Made by a program: the position numbers and the translations under genes | Assembly: GCF_029953635.1 (NCBI RefSeq) | Contig: NZ_CP124543.1 | Coordinates: 3,327,455 to 3,391,454 of the forward strand | From: Halotia branconii CENA392 | Lineage (GTDB): Bacteria; Cyanobacteriota; Cyanobacteriia; Cyanobacteriales; Nostocaceae | Direction of reading: 5' to 3' | DNA length: 64,000 bases | In this document: positions 25,342-33,471 of the stretch, piece after piece | How the letters are laid out: each line of letters starts with the position of its first letter | Position numbering within the stretch: the first letter of the stretch is position 1 | The notes under the pieces: model-generated | Seen by the model: the letters and a program-made list of their open reading frames with translations, nothing else | The model's database searches: none | Told to the model about the DNA's origin: nothing

Positions 25342-27517
25342 AAGCAATCCATATCTCATCTCCTTTGCTTTTAAACGTGTAAGCAAGCGTATCCAGCAGC
25401 AGCGCAGAGTGACCAAAAGCGATCGCACAGCTTGTACTAGCATCATGAAAGCTATACTGATCGCTAATTGGGTAAATCTGAAAATGCATCGGTAGCCTTA
25501 GCCTCATCCGCACCTCGGCAACTGGACGGCGAATCACGTAACATACCAAACCCTTTTTTTTCAAACTTTTGTTAATTCCTGCAATCCACGGGTTTTCTGG
25601 TTGCCAAATTTCCACACCAGTTAAAACCTGAACTTTCCAAGCATCGGCTATTGGTTGCAAGTCGCCAGAGTAGGTAAACTTCCAGTTCAGCCGTTCCTCG
25701 CGGTAGTCACGCAACTTCATAAACGCTAGACAGTGAGCAAATCTACCTTTAGCTATGGGTTGTCCGGTGCGTTCTGCGGTTTCTTTGAGTGTCCGTATAA
25801 ATGCCGCTTCTGTCCATATTTCAATTTCTAAGTTGCCTAAAATACCCGGTAAATCGTAGGTTTTAAACCTGTCTACCTCATTTTTTTCCGTTAAATCATA
25901 CAAACCACATTGCAGAGGGCTAGAACCACGAAAACTATAAGCATCTTCAGCAATGGGATTCCCAGATTTACCTGAAATTGCTTGCCAGTCTTTTGCCCAT
26001 CCTGAGATGCGTCCACTTAAAGATTTCAAACTAGTTTCAAAGACATCCTCACAAGCTTGTTGAAACTTTTCTCGGCTTTGGGCATACTGTTGTTGAATTG
26101 TGCGATCGCTCAACTGATACAATAGCCGAAATGACTGCACAGCCCCCCAACGACGATAATAACCACGGAAATCGTTGATTTGTCGATAATTCTCGGTAAT
26201 TGTATTGTGAAAAGAGGGGCGATCGCAAATACTATTTACTTCTAACGGTGGAATATCCCCTTTAAACAATCGCTCAACCAAAAAGTTAGGAACTAGAGAA
26301 AAAGCTGTAAAATTATCAAACTTGATTTTTTGACCATCTTTCTCATACTCGTCATGCCTTCCTAAGCGTCCTAAACGTTGGATAAAGTTACCTGCATCGG
26401 ATGATTCAAAAATTAGAAAATTAATTTTGAAATCAACCCCAATATCAATTGTGCTAGTACCAATAACTAAGTCAGCAGCAAGACTTCGTTCTTTTTCTTC
26501 TTTTCCCGATAGCCCTGTATTCTCTCCAACTTTCAATCTGTAAAGGTGTAGGATTTCCCGGAAAAATTTAGTTAGGCGTTTAACTGCTGCAATTGAGTTA
26601 AGGATGATTGCACCTTTACTTCCTGGATACTGCTGAAACTGAGCTAAAATCAAATCACTATTTTCTTTTAGCCAGGTTTCCGAAGCCTTGAACGATGGTT
26701 CCAAAGGAATAAAATTCAACTTAATTGTCCGTGCTACATGCCGCCAGCCCTGTGCTTGTAGTTGCTGCCCTTGTTCTGGTGTATCGGGAAATTGATATTT
26801 ATTTTGTTTGAGAGGATCAATTTCTTGACAACGAAATCCTGCTTTTTCTAATCGCCTAATTAAATTTGTATCTGGTGTAGCTGAGAGAAACAGAAATTTT
26901 TTGCGGCGGTTTGTACAGCGAATTAACAACATTGTGTTAATAACACTAACAATTTGTGGAGCAGCGAAAACGTGAAATTCATCAAAGATAAATAAGTCAA
27001 AATCTTTATCAATTCTGCCCCATAGTTTATCTGGACTATCGCCACGAATTATATAAGCACCTCGATGTAGGTAGTGAAATATATCTGGGTTGGTTAATAA
27101 TGCTTCTCTTTGGTTAGTGAGAGTTGCGATCGCAGCACTTTTTTTCAATCCTTCATTTTCGGCATAAATTTCTAAATCAGCACCACTTAATCGCACTACA
27201 CGGGGTTTATCTCTAGGTTGAAATTCTGCAATATAACCTTGAACTTGTGTTTCTTGGTCACGCGCCAGTTCGTTGGTTGGGTAAAGCCCAATAGCAGAAA
27301 ATTCACCCTGAAGCACTTCTAAATATGCAGCCAAGCTTTTACCATCGCCTGTCATGGCGGTGTTAAAAACTACATCAATATTAGGGTCACGCAATGCTTC
27401 TAATGTTGCTGCTTGATGCCAAGATAATGACCAATCTTTTGGTAACTGCACTCCGTCAGGTGTGGGGACGGTTTGTGAATAAACGGGTTTAAGAGTAATT
27501 TTGTAACTTTCGGACAT
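25328..27517 (-). CDS. cas3: Type I-D CRISPR helicase Cas3' (no HD domain)
   Basis: This 729-residue superfamily 2 helicase unwinds target DNA for the Cas10d HD nuclease. Motifs are Walker A MTGDGKS (K60), DEFH box II (about 179-182), LSATP motif III and QRLGRLGRHD motif VI; no HD nuclease motif is present, as expected in I-D. The start is ATG 27517 (MSESYKITLKPVY). The longer frame to 27583 would run through the operator region. It heads the minus-strand cas run, but a 298-bp gap and the DUF433/DUF1016 and HEPN/MNT genes separate it from cas10d. Its last residues come from CRISPR-repeat-like DNA. Confidence 0.95.
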   Translation of the reverse strand: MSESYKITLKPVYSQTVPTPDGVQLPKDWSLSWHQAATLEALRDPNIDVVFNTAMTGDGKSLAAYLEVLQGEFSAIGLYPTNELARDQETQVQGYIAEFQPRDKPRVVRLSGADLEIYAENEGLKKSAAIATLTNQREALLTNPDIFHYLHRGAYIIRGDSPDKLWGRIDKDFDLFIFDEFHVFAAPQIVSVINTMLLIRCTNRRKKFLFLSATPDTNLIRRLEKAGFRCQEIDPLKQNKYQFPDTPEQGQQLQAQGWRHVARTIKLNFIPLEPSFKASETWLKENSDLILAQFQQYPGSKGAIILNSIAAVKRLTKFFREILHLYRLKVGENTGLSGKEEKERSLAADLVIGTSTIDIGVDFKINFLIFESSDAGNFIQRLGRLGRHDEYEKDGQKIKFDNFTAFSLVPNFLVERLFKGDIPPLEVNSICDRPSFHNTITENYRQINDFRGYYRRWGAVQSFRLLYQLSDRTIQQQYAQSREKFQQACEDVFETSLKSLSGRISGWAKDWQAISGKSGNPIAEDAYSFRGSSPLQCGLYDLTEKNEVDRFKTYDLPGILGNLEIEIWTEAAFIRTLKETAERTGQPIAKGRFAHCLAFMKLRDYREERLNWKFTYSGDLQPIADAWKVQVLTGVEIWQPENPWIAGINKSLKKKGLVCYVIRRPVAEVRMRLRLPMHFQIYPISDQYSFHDASTSCAIAFGHSALLLDTLAYTFKSKGDEIWIACFNP

Positions 27518-27612
27518 ACACTTAAATAGTGTCCGTAACTGGTTGTTAAAAACTATATTGGCACGCAGAATAGAAGTTGACAAGAGATTACACTTATAAA
27601 GTATACGGACAT
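27511..27612. promoter_or_regulatory. Divergent cas3'/WYL control region with two related palindromes
   Basis: Site 1 (27511-27535) has outer arms CGGACA and TGTCCG and inner arms ACACT and AGTGT, and overlaps the cas3' start codon. Site 2 (27590-27611) contains ACACTTATAAAGT and CGGACA just upstream of the WYL gene; inverted, it matches site 1 at 12 of 16 core positions. Paired related sites in a divergent region fit an autoregulating repressor. That the WYL protein binds here is inference. Confidence 0.5.
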
Positions 27613-27617
27613 TTTTG

Positions 27618-28484
27618 ATGAGTCGAAAAGGTCAATCTATTACACTGTCGATATCAGAACAGGATAAAGCTGAATTAGAAAGCTTGGCGCTGGAGTTTGG
27701 TATGATGTGGGGCGATCGCCCGAATATCTCCAAATTAATAGAAGCGATCGCCCGTCATCAGTTAATTATTGGTAAAAATAACGACTGGTCAGAAGAACGT
27801 GTTCGTGCGCTTGACCGTGCAATGCGTTTATTAACTGACAATGGGCAAAGTGAACAAGCACAAACAATAGCACAATTATTACTAGAACGTAGCGAACTAC
27901 CGATACCTCTGCGAACCGACATCGAAAGTTTTCTAGGAAACTTACCGCCGCAGTGGCGTTTAGAAATAGATCGTTACATTTTACGCCATCAACCGTTTCA
28001 ACTCAGCTATCAAGATGCAAGACATCACGTCTGGAATTTTACTGTTCGTTATGCCAAAGTTATATCCCACGAAAAGCGTCAATATTTAGATTGTTGGTGT
28101 GAGGAAACTGAGGGTAACTTTGATGTGGAAGAATTACAGCACAATTGGAGTTTACGTTTAGATAGGATACAAGATGCTGCTGTTATACCTGTTGCTGGTA
28201 AGTGGCGCACAGGGTTAGCACAGATAGACGTAGAAATGCATCTATTGGGTAATTTAGGCTTTGCTTACCAAGCCAAGCCAGAAGATAAAATCAATGAATG
28301 GCTACCAGATACACAAAAGATGAAGCGAGTTGTCAGACGTGTTTCTAGTACCTTTTGGTTTATTCGAGAAGTGATGCAATATGCACCAGATTGTGTAATT
28401 GTCTCGCCAGCCAATGTACAGGCACTTATCCAAAATAAAATTAAAGCTCTTTATCAAAATTATCATTTAGATGTTTCTTCATAA
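27618..28484 (+). CDS. WYL-domain transcriptional regulator of the cas locus (probable)
   Basis: This 288-residue protein has an N-terminal region starting MSRKGQSITLSISEQDKAEL with RPNISKLIEAIARHQL, which looks like a small helical DNA-binding domain (ribbon-helix-helix-like). A WYL-type domain follows at about residues 110-200 (FQLSYQDARHHVWNFTVRYAKV, YLDCWCEETEG), then a C-terminal extension. In Synechocystis a WYL-type protein represses the I-D locus, and this gene has the same position, divergent from the helicase. ATG 27618 is preferred to the TTG at 27615. Confidence 0.8.
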   Translation: MSRKGQSITLSISEQDKAELESLALEFGMMWGDRPNISKLIEAIARHQLIIGKNNDWSEERVRALDRAMRLLTDNGQSEQAQTIAQLLLERSELPIPLRTDIESFLGNLPPQWRLEIDRYILRHQPFQLSYQDARHHVWNFTVRYAKVISHEKRQYLDCWCEETEGNFDVEELQHNWSLRLDRIQDAAVIPVAGKWRTGLAQIDVEMHLLGNLGFAYQAKPEDKINEWLPDTQKMKRVVRRVSSTFWFIREVMQYAPDCVIVSPANVQALIQNKIKALYQNYHLDVSS

Positions 28485-28513
28485 AAATTGTATTTCAGCA
28501 AATAAAGGAAAAT

Positions 28514-28550
28514 GTTTCAATCCATAATAGGGAGTAAATGAAATTTCAAC
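28514..28550 (+). repeat. Orphan CRISPR repeat
   Basis: A single 37-nt unit matches the array repeat with two substitutions (CCATAATAGG for CCCTAATAGG, and GTAAATG for GTTAATG). There is no second repeat nearby. It lies 30 bp after the WYL gene, about 13.8 kb from the array, in inverted orientation to the remnant at the cas3' end. Confidence 0.9.
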
Positions 28551-28587
28551 TCTCCTCTATTCAATGCATTAAATGCCTTTCTATATT

Positions 28588-29502
28588 TTACTGTTGGCAT
28601 ATTTGTTTATTCTTTTCTTTATGCTGTTTGGAAAAAATCCCTCTAGCTATCTCTAGTAATTGTTTAGCTGATTTTTGTCTGTTAACCATTAATCGAGGAA
28701 TTTCATAATAGTTTTTAAAACAGGTATATGTGACTATTTCATCATTATACAAATAACTTGATAAATAATATTTAGATACATAAGATTCTACCTGTTTATT
28801 ATAAGCTCCATAAGGGTAAGCAAAATGAGATGCTACTTTTTGCTCTGGATCTAAGTCTTGTGTGCATTTCCTTAATTCAGTTCTAGATTGTACCAATTCG
28901 TTAATTAATTCTCGACGGTTGAGTGTTGTCAGATCTTGATGATTTAATCCATGAGATTGAATATCATAAAATCCTTTTTTCAATCCTTCTCTCAATTCCT
29001 GACAGCCTAAGTGGGTAAAATCTTGATTTCCTTTTCTAGCTAAAGTTCCTGGATTGATAAATAAAACAACTTTGATTTTCTTGCCATATTTATTTTCGAG
29101 TTTAGACAAAAGGGGTAGTAAGTTTGTATGTACTGTTCTATAACCATCATCAAAGGAAATCATGATGGGTTTTTGATTACGATGTTCATTGGGGATTTTT
29201 TGAGATTTAGTTAAGAAAAAAACATATAAATCTTCAGATGTCAAAAACCAATAATTATCATTAATTAAATTAACTAAAAGTTTTTCTAAATCTTTTTGGG
29301 GGTAATGCATTACTCCTAACTGCAATTGAGAATCAGATTTTTTAGGATTAACAACTCCATGAAAACCTAAAACAGGAACTATCGGCTCGGTATATTCTAA
29401 ATTAAGAAGAGAAAAACCAATGAGAGATACTAAAGCTAAACTAAAAGGAAAGTTTTTATTTTTTTGATAACTAACGACGTTATCGTCATTGTTGTCCGTC
29501 AT
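28588..29502 (-). CDS. Polysaccharide deacetylase family protein (NodB homology)
   Basis: This 304-residue protein is probably anchored by one N-terminal hydrophobic segment (FPFSLALVSLIGFSLL, about residues 18-35). The NodB domain has motif 1 PIMISFDDGYRT (metal-binding Asp and catalytic Asp, about 113), motif 2 IQSHGLNHQDLT (two His, about 183) and motif 3 FAYPYGAYN (about 230). It is expected to remove acetyl groups from cell-wall or exopolysaccharide sugars in the periplasm. It is convergent with the WYL gene. Confidence 0.9.
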   Translation of the reverse strand: MTDNNDDNVVSYQKNKNFPFSLALVSLIGFSLLNLEYTEPIVPVLGFHGVVNPKKSDSQLQLGVMHYPQKDLEKLLVNLINDNYWFLTSEDLYVFFLTKSQKIPNEHRNQKPIMISFDDGYRTVHTNLLPLLSKLENKYGKKIKVVLFINPGTLARKGNQDFTHLGCQELREGLKKGFYDIQSHGLNHQDLTTLNRRELINELVQSRTELRKCTQDLDPEQKVASHFAYPYGAYNKQVESYVSKYYLSSYLYNDEIVTYTCFKNYYEIPRLMVNRQKSAKQLLEIARGIFSKQHKEKNKQICQQ

Positions 29503-29658
29503 GAAAGTAGTGCAACCTTAAAAAGTTTGGCAATGCTACGCTAAAAATAATGCTTAGTATTCAGTAAAAATACGTAATTTTTAGTAGCATTAATATAGTA
29601 TAGTTGATTGCAGTTGTTCTGCCAATATTGCCCTAATTTCACACAGATATAGCGTTTT

Positions 29659-31047
29659 TTACAGTTTACAACCTAAATCGTCATTAATTGCGTTAAAACT
29701 AATTAATTGTAAATAATCGGGATTAGCTAAAAACTGTTTTGCTGCTAGTAATCCGGTAATACTCCAAGTTTGATAAATCCGGGCTTCTCTGCCAATTAGA
29801 CGACCATGATCACCATCGTAGTATTCAGGAAATTGATCTGTAAGTAAACGTTTTTCAGCAACGGCGATCGCTTCTTTGGCAAGTTCTAAACGACCTATTT
29901 TCTGTGCCGCAGCAGTGAATAACCACAACAAAACAGGCCAGTTACCGCCATTGTGATAAGACCAAGGCGTGTTTTTAGAATCACATCCGGTAATTATTTG
30001 CCACTCTAAACCTGAGACAGCAGGATAGCAAATTTTAACAGGCATACAACCAATTAAGTCTTGCCAACGATGCTCAAATAAATTCATGATGCTTTGTGAT
30101 TCAGCTTCATCAGCTAAAGAAACTAAAATTGCCATGAGATTTCCTAAAGCAAAAAAGCGAAAATCTATTCGTCCTGGCCCCAGATTTCCTGCCAAATAAC
30201 CTCCAGTTTCGGGCAACCACTGAATTAACCACTGGGGAATTGATTGTGGATAGATATTAAACTTGTTAGCAACTTCTTTGCCAAACTCATCATCTTTATA
30301 GCGATAAATTTCGTTTAATCGTTGCAAATCTAACCAATAATAGTTGCGGACATGATACTCCAAAGCTCCTAATCGTCCGTTGATAGTGCTGAGATAGCTA
30401 TCTTCATTAGGCAAAAGCAATTCACGAGCTGTTCTTAAAGTGGCATAAAACAACACCTGAATTTCTAACGGATGTTCGTAGACTCCCATACGACGGTCAA
30501 TCATAAACGCGCCATCGGTAACTAACATAGTAGGGTACATAGCAAACCGATGTACCAAACAAAGGTCTAGAATCCGCTTAATTCCTGCTTGAAATTCGGG
30601 CTGACGTGCCAGTTCCACATCACCTGTGACCTTTTGATAGGCACGCAACAAGATAATCCACCACATACAAGAATCAATAGGAGGAACGCGGGCGATCGCT
30701 TCTTCACCAAAATCAGCGGCTAAAAATTCCTCACTTCCATTGGATTGCACCTTGAAACTAGCAGGCATTAAACCTAATCCAGGTTTAAAGCAGTCTATCT
30801 GCTCTTCATGGCTTTGTAATTTGAGGATTTCTACTAAAAAGTTACGAACAATCTCTGTTCTGCCATCTATGAGAAATACTAAAGCAGAAGGAACAAAATC
30901 ACGGATAAAACACTGATTATAGTTGAGTGTATCTAACTGTGGATCTTGGGCAGCTACAGTACCAATAGGTTTTCCGCAGTAGTAAATTATGGATTTTTCT
31001 AGAAGTTTCCAGGCTTCTGCTTCTAGAGCATTTTTATTATTTTTCAC
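29659..31047 (-). CDS. Alkaline/neutral invertase, glycoside hydrolase family 100
   Basis: This cytoplasmic enzyme hydrolyses sucrose to glucose and fructose. Family signatures are [16 protein letters not shown] (catalytic Asp region), [47 protein letters not shown] and [24 protein letters not shown]. There are about 462 residues from the GTG at 31047. The frame extends to TTG 31071 (MERSDLT...), but that prefix comes from a dispersed GGAGCGAAGCGACTTGACT sequence also found before the gene at 47817, so the inner start is preferred. It acts in sucrose catabolism, which in heterocystous species feeds heterocysts. Confidence 0.92.
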   Translation of the reverse strand: MKNNKNALEAEAWKLLEKSIIYYCGKPIGTVAAQDPQLDTLNYNQCFIRDFVPSALVFLIDGRTEIVRNFLVEILKLQSHEEQIDCFKPGLGLMPASFKVQSNGSEEFLAADFGEEAIARVPPIDSCMWWIILLRAYQKVTGDVELARQPEFQAGIKRILDLCLVHRFAMYPTMLVTDGAFMIDRRMGVYEHPLEIQVLFYATLRTARELLLPNEDSYLSTINGRLGALEYHVRNYYWLDLQRLNEIYRYKDDEFGKEVANKFNIYPQSIPQWLIQWLPETGGYLAGNLGPGRIDFRFFALGNLMAILVSLADEAESQSIMNLFEHRWQDLIGCMPVKICYPAVSGLEWQIITGCDSKNTPWSYHNGGNWPVLLWLFTAAAQKIGRLELAKEAIAVAEKRLLTDQFPEYYDGDHGRLIGREARIYQTWSITGLLAAKQFLANPDYLQLISFNAINDDLGCKL

Positions 31048-31236
31048 ACTAGTCAAGTCGCTTCGCTCCAATTAAAAATTAAAGACAACTAGTGGGAGCT
31101 TGAACTCGCCACTAATTGAAGACCGCCAAATCTGCATATTGTGGCGTGGGCTTTGACTCAAAAGATAATTAATTCAAAATTATTTCTACTCTTTCTTTGC
31201 GAATTTTGAATTTTGCATTGTAAAAGACTTATCATT

Positions 31237-31275
31237 AAGACCGCAGAGGGGCAGGAAAAAAGTGCGGTCTTTTTC
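31237..31275. terminator. Stem-loop AAGACCGCA/TGCGGTCTT with T-run
   Basis: A nine-base-pair stem (31237-31245 with 31263-31271) is followed by TTTTT on the plus strand. It lies between the invertase start and the end of the MysD-like gene, so it may end transcription of the latter on the minus strand. AAAGCGT units repeat three times just beyond (31302-31322). Confidence 0.45.
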
Positions 31276-31346
31276 CAAAGGAAGACGCTACGCGATCGCA
31301 AAGCGTAAAGCGTAAAGCGTGACTTGAGGATCACCCAAATTGACTA

Positions 31347-32393
31347 TCAACTCTGCAATATCTTTTTCTCACTCCCCAATGTTTCATTGATCGCTGTCAC
31401 TAACAACTCATTTAAAGAAATTCCCACTGCTTTCGCCATACTAGAAATCACACTTTTGGGGGCAAAAGAACAATACAATCCTGCTTCTAAAAACCAAGGT
31501 TGTCCCTCTGGATCAATGCGGAAGTCAAATAAACTGTAGTGACGACAGCCTAAAACTTGATGACACTTCTTAGCCACTTGCTGAACTTTTTGGGTCATCG
31601 GATCATTAGGGTTGACAATCCAAGACTTGACATTATCTTTAGCGGCAAACGACAAGTTACCATCGTTTGTTTGTTGGAGTTTATCAACATGGCTGCGGAT
31701 AGGTTTTTCCTGGGGTTCTAGTAGATACTCTTCAAGCGGTAAACCCATTAACTCCCCGTCTTTGACAATAATGCCGCATCTAACTTCTCGACCGAGTTCA
31801 ATGAATGCTTCTACAATCACTTCATCTGCATATTCAAATGCTTGCTTCAAGGCAGCGTCATATTCAGCAGCCTCTTTAACTAAGACCACACCTAAAGAGT
31901 TATCGGAATTTGCAGGTTTGACGATCGCTGGAGGTATAATTGTCGGAATGTCTCCTTGGTAAAGCAGTTCTCCACGCGGCACTTTCACCCCTGCTGCTTC
32001 GACAACTGCTTTGGCTTTAGCTTTTTGGGCTGTTATTGCCATAATATCTGGAGTATTGCCTATGTAAGGGATATTCAGCAGGTCGAATAAGGCGCGGTAG
32101 TGAGTCATTCCAGAAATACAAAACATTTGTGGTAGCATTATGTCAATGTTTTGTGCTGTTATAAACTGTATAGCATCAAATAGAGGAATTGGTTTTGTGG
32201 CATCGATATCTTCTTGATTGAGAGAGCGAGGAAATCGCCACTGACCATCAGGTGTAATGTATGCAATTTGAGAGTCATAATGTGATTGATCTGCCATTGC
32301 TGCCAGACAGTCTTGGGCATAAAGGCGTGACAAATTACAGTAAAAATCATTGTCGGCAGACCCAACTAAATGAAGGATACGAAGTACTGACAT
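31347..32393 (-). CDS. mysD: ATP-grasp D-Ala-D-Ala ligase-like protein, MysD type
   Basis: This 348-residue ATP-grasp enzyme joins an amino acid to a carboxylate using ATP. Visible parts are the N-terminal MSVLRILHLVGSADNDFYC, the central NIPYIGNTPDIMAITAQKAKAK, the ATP-binding PPAIVKPANSDNSLGV and the C-terminal metal-site FRIDPEGQPWFLEAGLYCSF. The pattern resembles MysD, which attaches a second amino acid to mycosporine-glycine, more than housekeeping Ddl, but this is from memory of the family. No mysA, mysB or mysC is within the window, so the pathway context is missing. General D-Ala-D-Ala ligase activity remains possible. Confidence 0.65.
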   Translation of the reverse strand: MSVLRILHLVGSADNDFYCNLSRLYAQDCLAAMADQSHYDSQIAYITPDGQWRFPRSLNQEDIDATKPIPLFDAIQFITAQNIDIMLPQMFCISGMTHYRALFDLLNIPYIGNTPDIMAITAQKAKAKAVVEAAGVKVPRGELLYQGDIPTIIPPAIVKPANSDNSLGVVLVKEAAEYDAALKQAFEYADEVIVEAFIELGREVRCGIIVKDGELMGLPLEEYLLEPQEKPIRSHVDKLQQTNDGNLSFAAKDNVKSWIVNPNDPMTQKVQQVAKKCHQVLGCRHYSLFDFRIDPEGQPWFLEAGLYCSFAPKSVISSMAKAVGISLNELLVTAINETLGSEKKILQS

Positions 32394-32471
32394 GACGATT
32401 GATCTTTTTTAGTTACTTTATATAACTGGAGTTTAATGGTTAATGAACTTGTAGTACAGCACCATCTATGA

Positions 32472-32503
32472 AAAACTCCACCCCACTTGCGGGATGGAGT
32501 TTT
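32472..32503 (-). terminator. Rho-independent terminator downstream of the methyltransferase gene
   Basis: AAAACTCCA and TGGAGTTTT arms with a CCC/GGG core form a strong stem. On the minus strand it ends in a T-run. It lies about 140 bp after the stop at 32642. Confidence 0.7.
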
Positions 32504-32641
32504 CGAGCACGGGAAACAGTACGGTCTTTTCCTAAGGGGATAATTAAGTTCGTAGTCAAGACTTTAGTTTTGAGTTTTAAGCACTGAGTGCTTACTACGA
32601 ACCAATCAAAATTAATGCAATGAAATATTAGCTGCCAGTCT

Positions 32642-33301
32642 TTATTGCAAATTAGCTGGAACTTTTTCAGGAACTACCCAATAATAAACTTGTCTGCCAT
32701 CTACTGTTAGAGTCTTTTCTGGTTTCCAATCACCCATATCGAAAGAGTGAGAGACAATTCGAGTACCGGGCTTGAGTTCGCGCAATAATTTGGGGCGGAG
32801 TTTGAGGTTGATCTCAGGCAGCAAGTAGAGTGTAACTACTGTAGCTTCGCTAAAGTCGGTATTAAACAAATCTTGCTGGACAAACTGCACACGATCAGTT
32901 ACGCCTGCCTTTTGAGCATTAGCATTAGCTTCTTGAACACGTTCTGGATCTATATCTATACCAACACCCCGCGTACCATACTTTTGTGCAGCTGTATTGA
33001 CAATACGACCATCACCACTACCAAGGTCGTAAAGTACATCATTTTTGCCCACTTTTGCCACCTCTAACATCGCATCCACTACAGGCTGTGGCGTAGGTAC
33101 ATAAGGAACATCACCGGGGCGTTCTTGGGGTTGAGTTGTAGGAGTTGATGTTTGGGTCTGAGCAGTTTCAGTCTGACCAGTTAAGGTAGGTGGTTGTACC
33201 TCTGCTTCCAAGTCGCGTTGTTGCGTTGTGCAGCCAGCAATCCCTAAGCTGGTAATACTAACTCCAGTAACTAATACAAACAGAACTTTTTTGAAACTCA
33301 T
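32642..33301 (-). CDS. Lipoprotein with a SAM-dependent methyltransferase fold
   Basis: This 219-residue protein has a lipoprotein signal with lipobox LGIAGC (Cys about 24) and a Thr/Gln/Pro-rich linker (about 25-65). A Rossmann methyltransferase domain follows with motif I VLYDLGSGDGRIV (about 95), the acidic GVGIDIDPERV and VQFVQQDLF. Motif I is intact, so SAM binding looks possible. Lipidation would place it outside the cytoplasm, where SAM is not normally available, which is odd. The substrate is unknown. Confidence 0.85.
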   Translation of the reverse strand: MSFKKVLFVLVTGVSITSLGIAGCTTQQRDLEAEVQPPTLTGQTETAQTQTSTPTTQPQERPGDVPYVPTPQPVVDAMLEVAKVGKNDVLYDLGSGDGRIVNTAAQKYGTRGVGIDIDPERVQEANANAQKAGVTDRVQFVQQDLFNTDFSEATVVTLYLLPEINLKLRPKLLRELKPGTRIVSHSFDMGDWKPEKTLTVDGRQVYYWVVPEKVPANLQ

Positions 33302-33394
33302 GATTTTTGTCCTTTGTTAGTTGTTAGTGGTCAGTGGTCAGTTGTCAGCGATGCACTGAGCGTAGTCGAAGTGTTGTCAGTTGTTATTATTCTT

Positions 33395-33470
33395 GCTCCC
33401 CCTGCCTCCTCTGCCTCCCCTGCCTCCCCTGCCTCCCCTGCCTCCCCTGCTTCCCCTGTCTCCCCTACTC
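33395..33470. repeat. CCCCTGCCT-type tandem repeat
   Basis: About eight CCTGCCTCC units lie between the methyltransferase and permease genes. They create spurious glycine/arginine- and proline/leucine-rich frames on the two strands. Just to the left (33318-33376) are GTCAGTG/GTTGTCAG words and an AGCGTAGTCGAAGTG fragment, also seen at 36781-36910. Confidence 0.8.
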
Positions 33471-33471
33471 C

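Noticed and set aside
27518..27583. N-terminal extension of cas3' from 27583
   Set aside because: It would cover the palindromic operator region; MSESYKITLKPVY at 27517 is the family-like start.
31612..31962. 116-codon plus-strand frame opposite the MysD-like gene
   Set aside because: It is a shadow of a well-supported gene.
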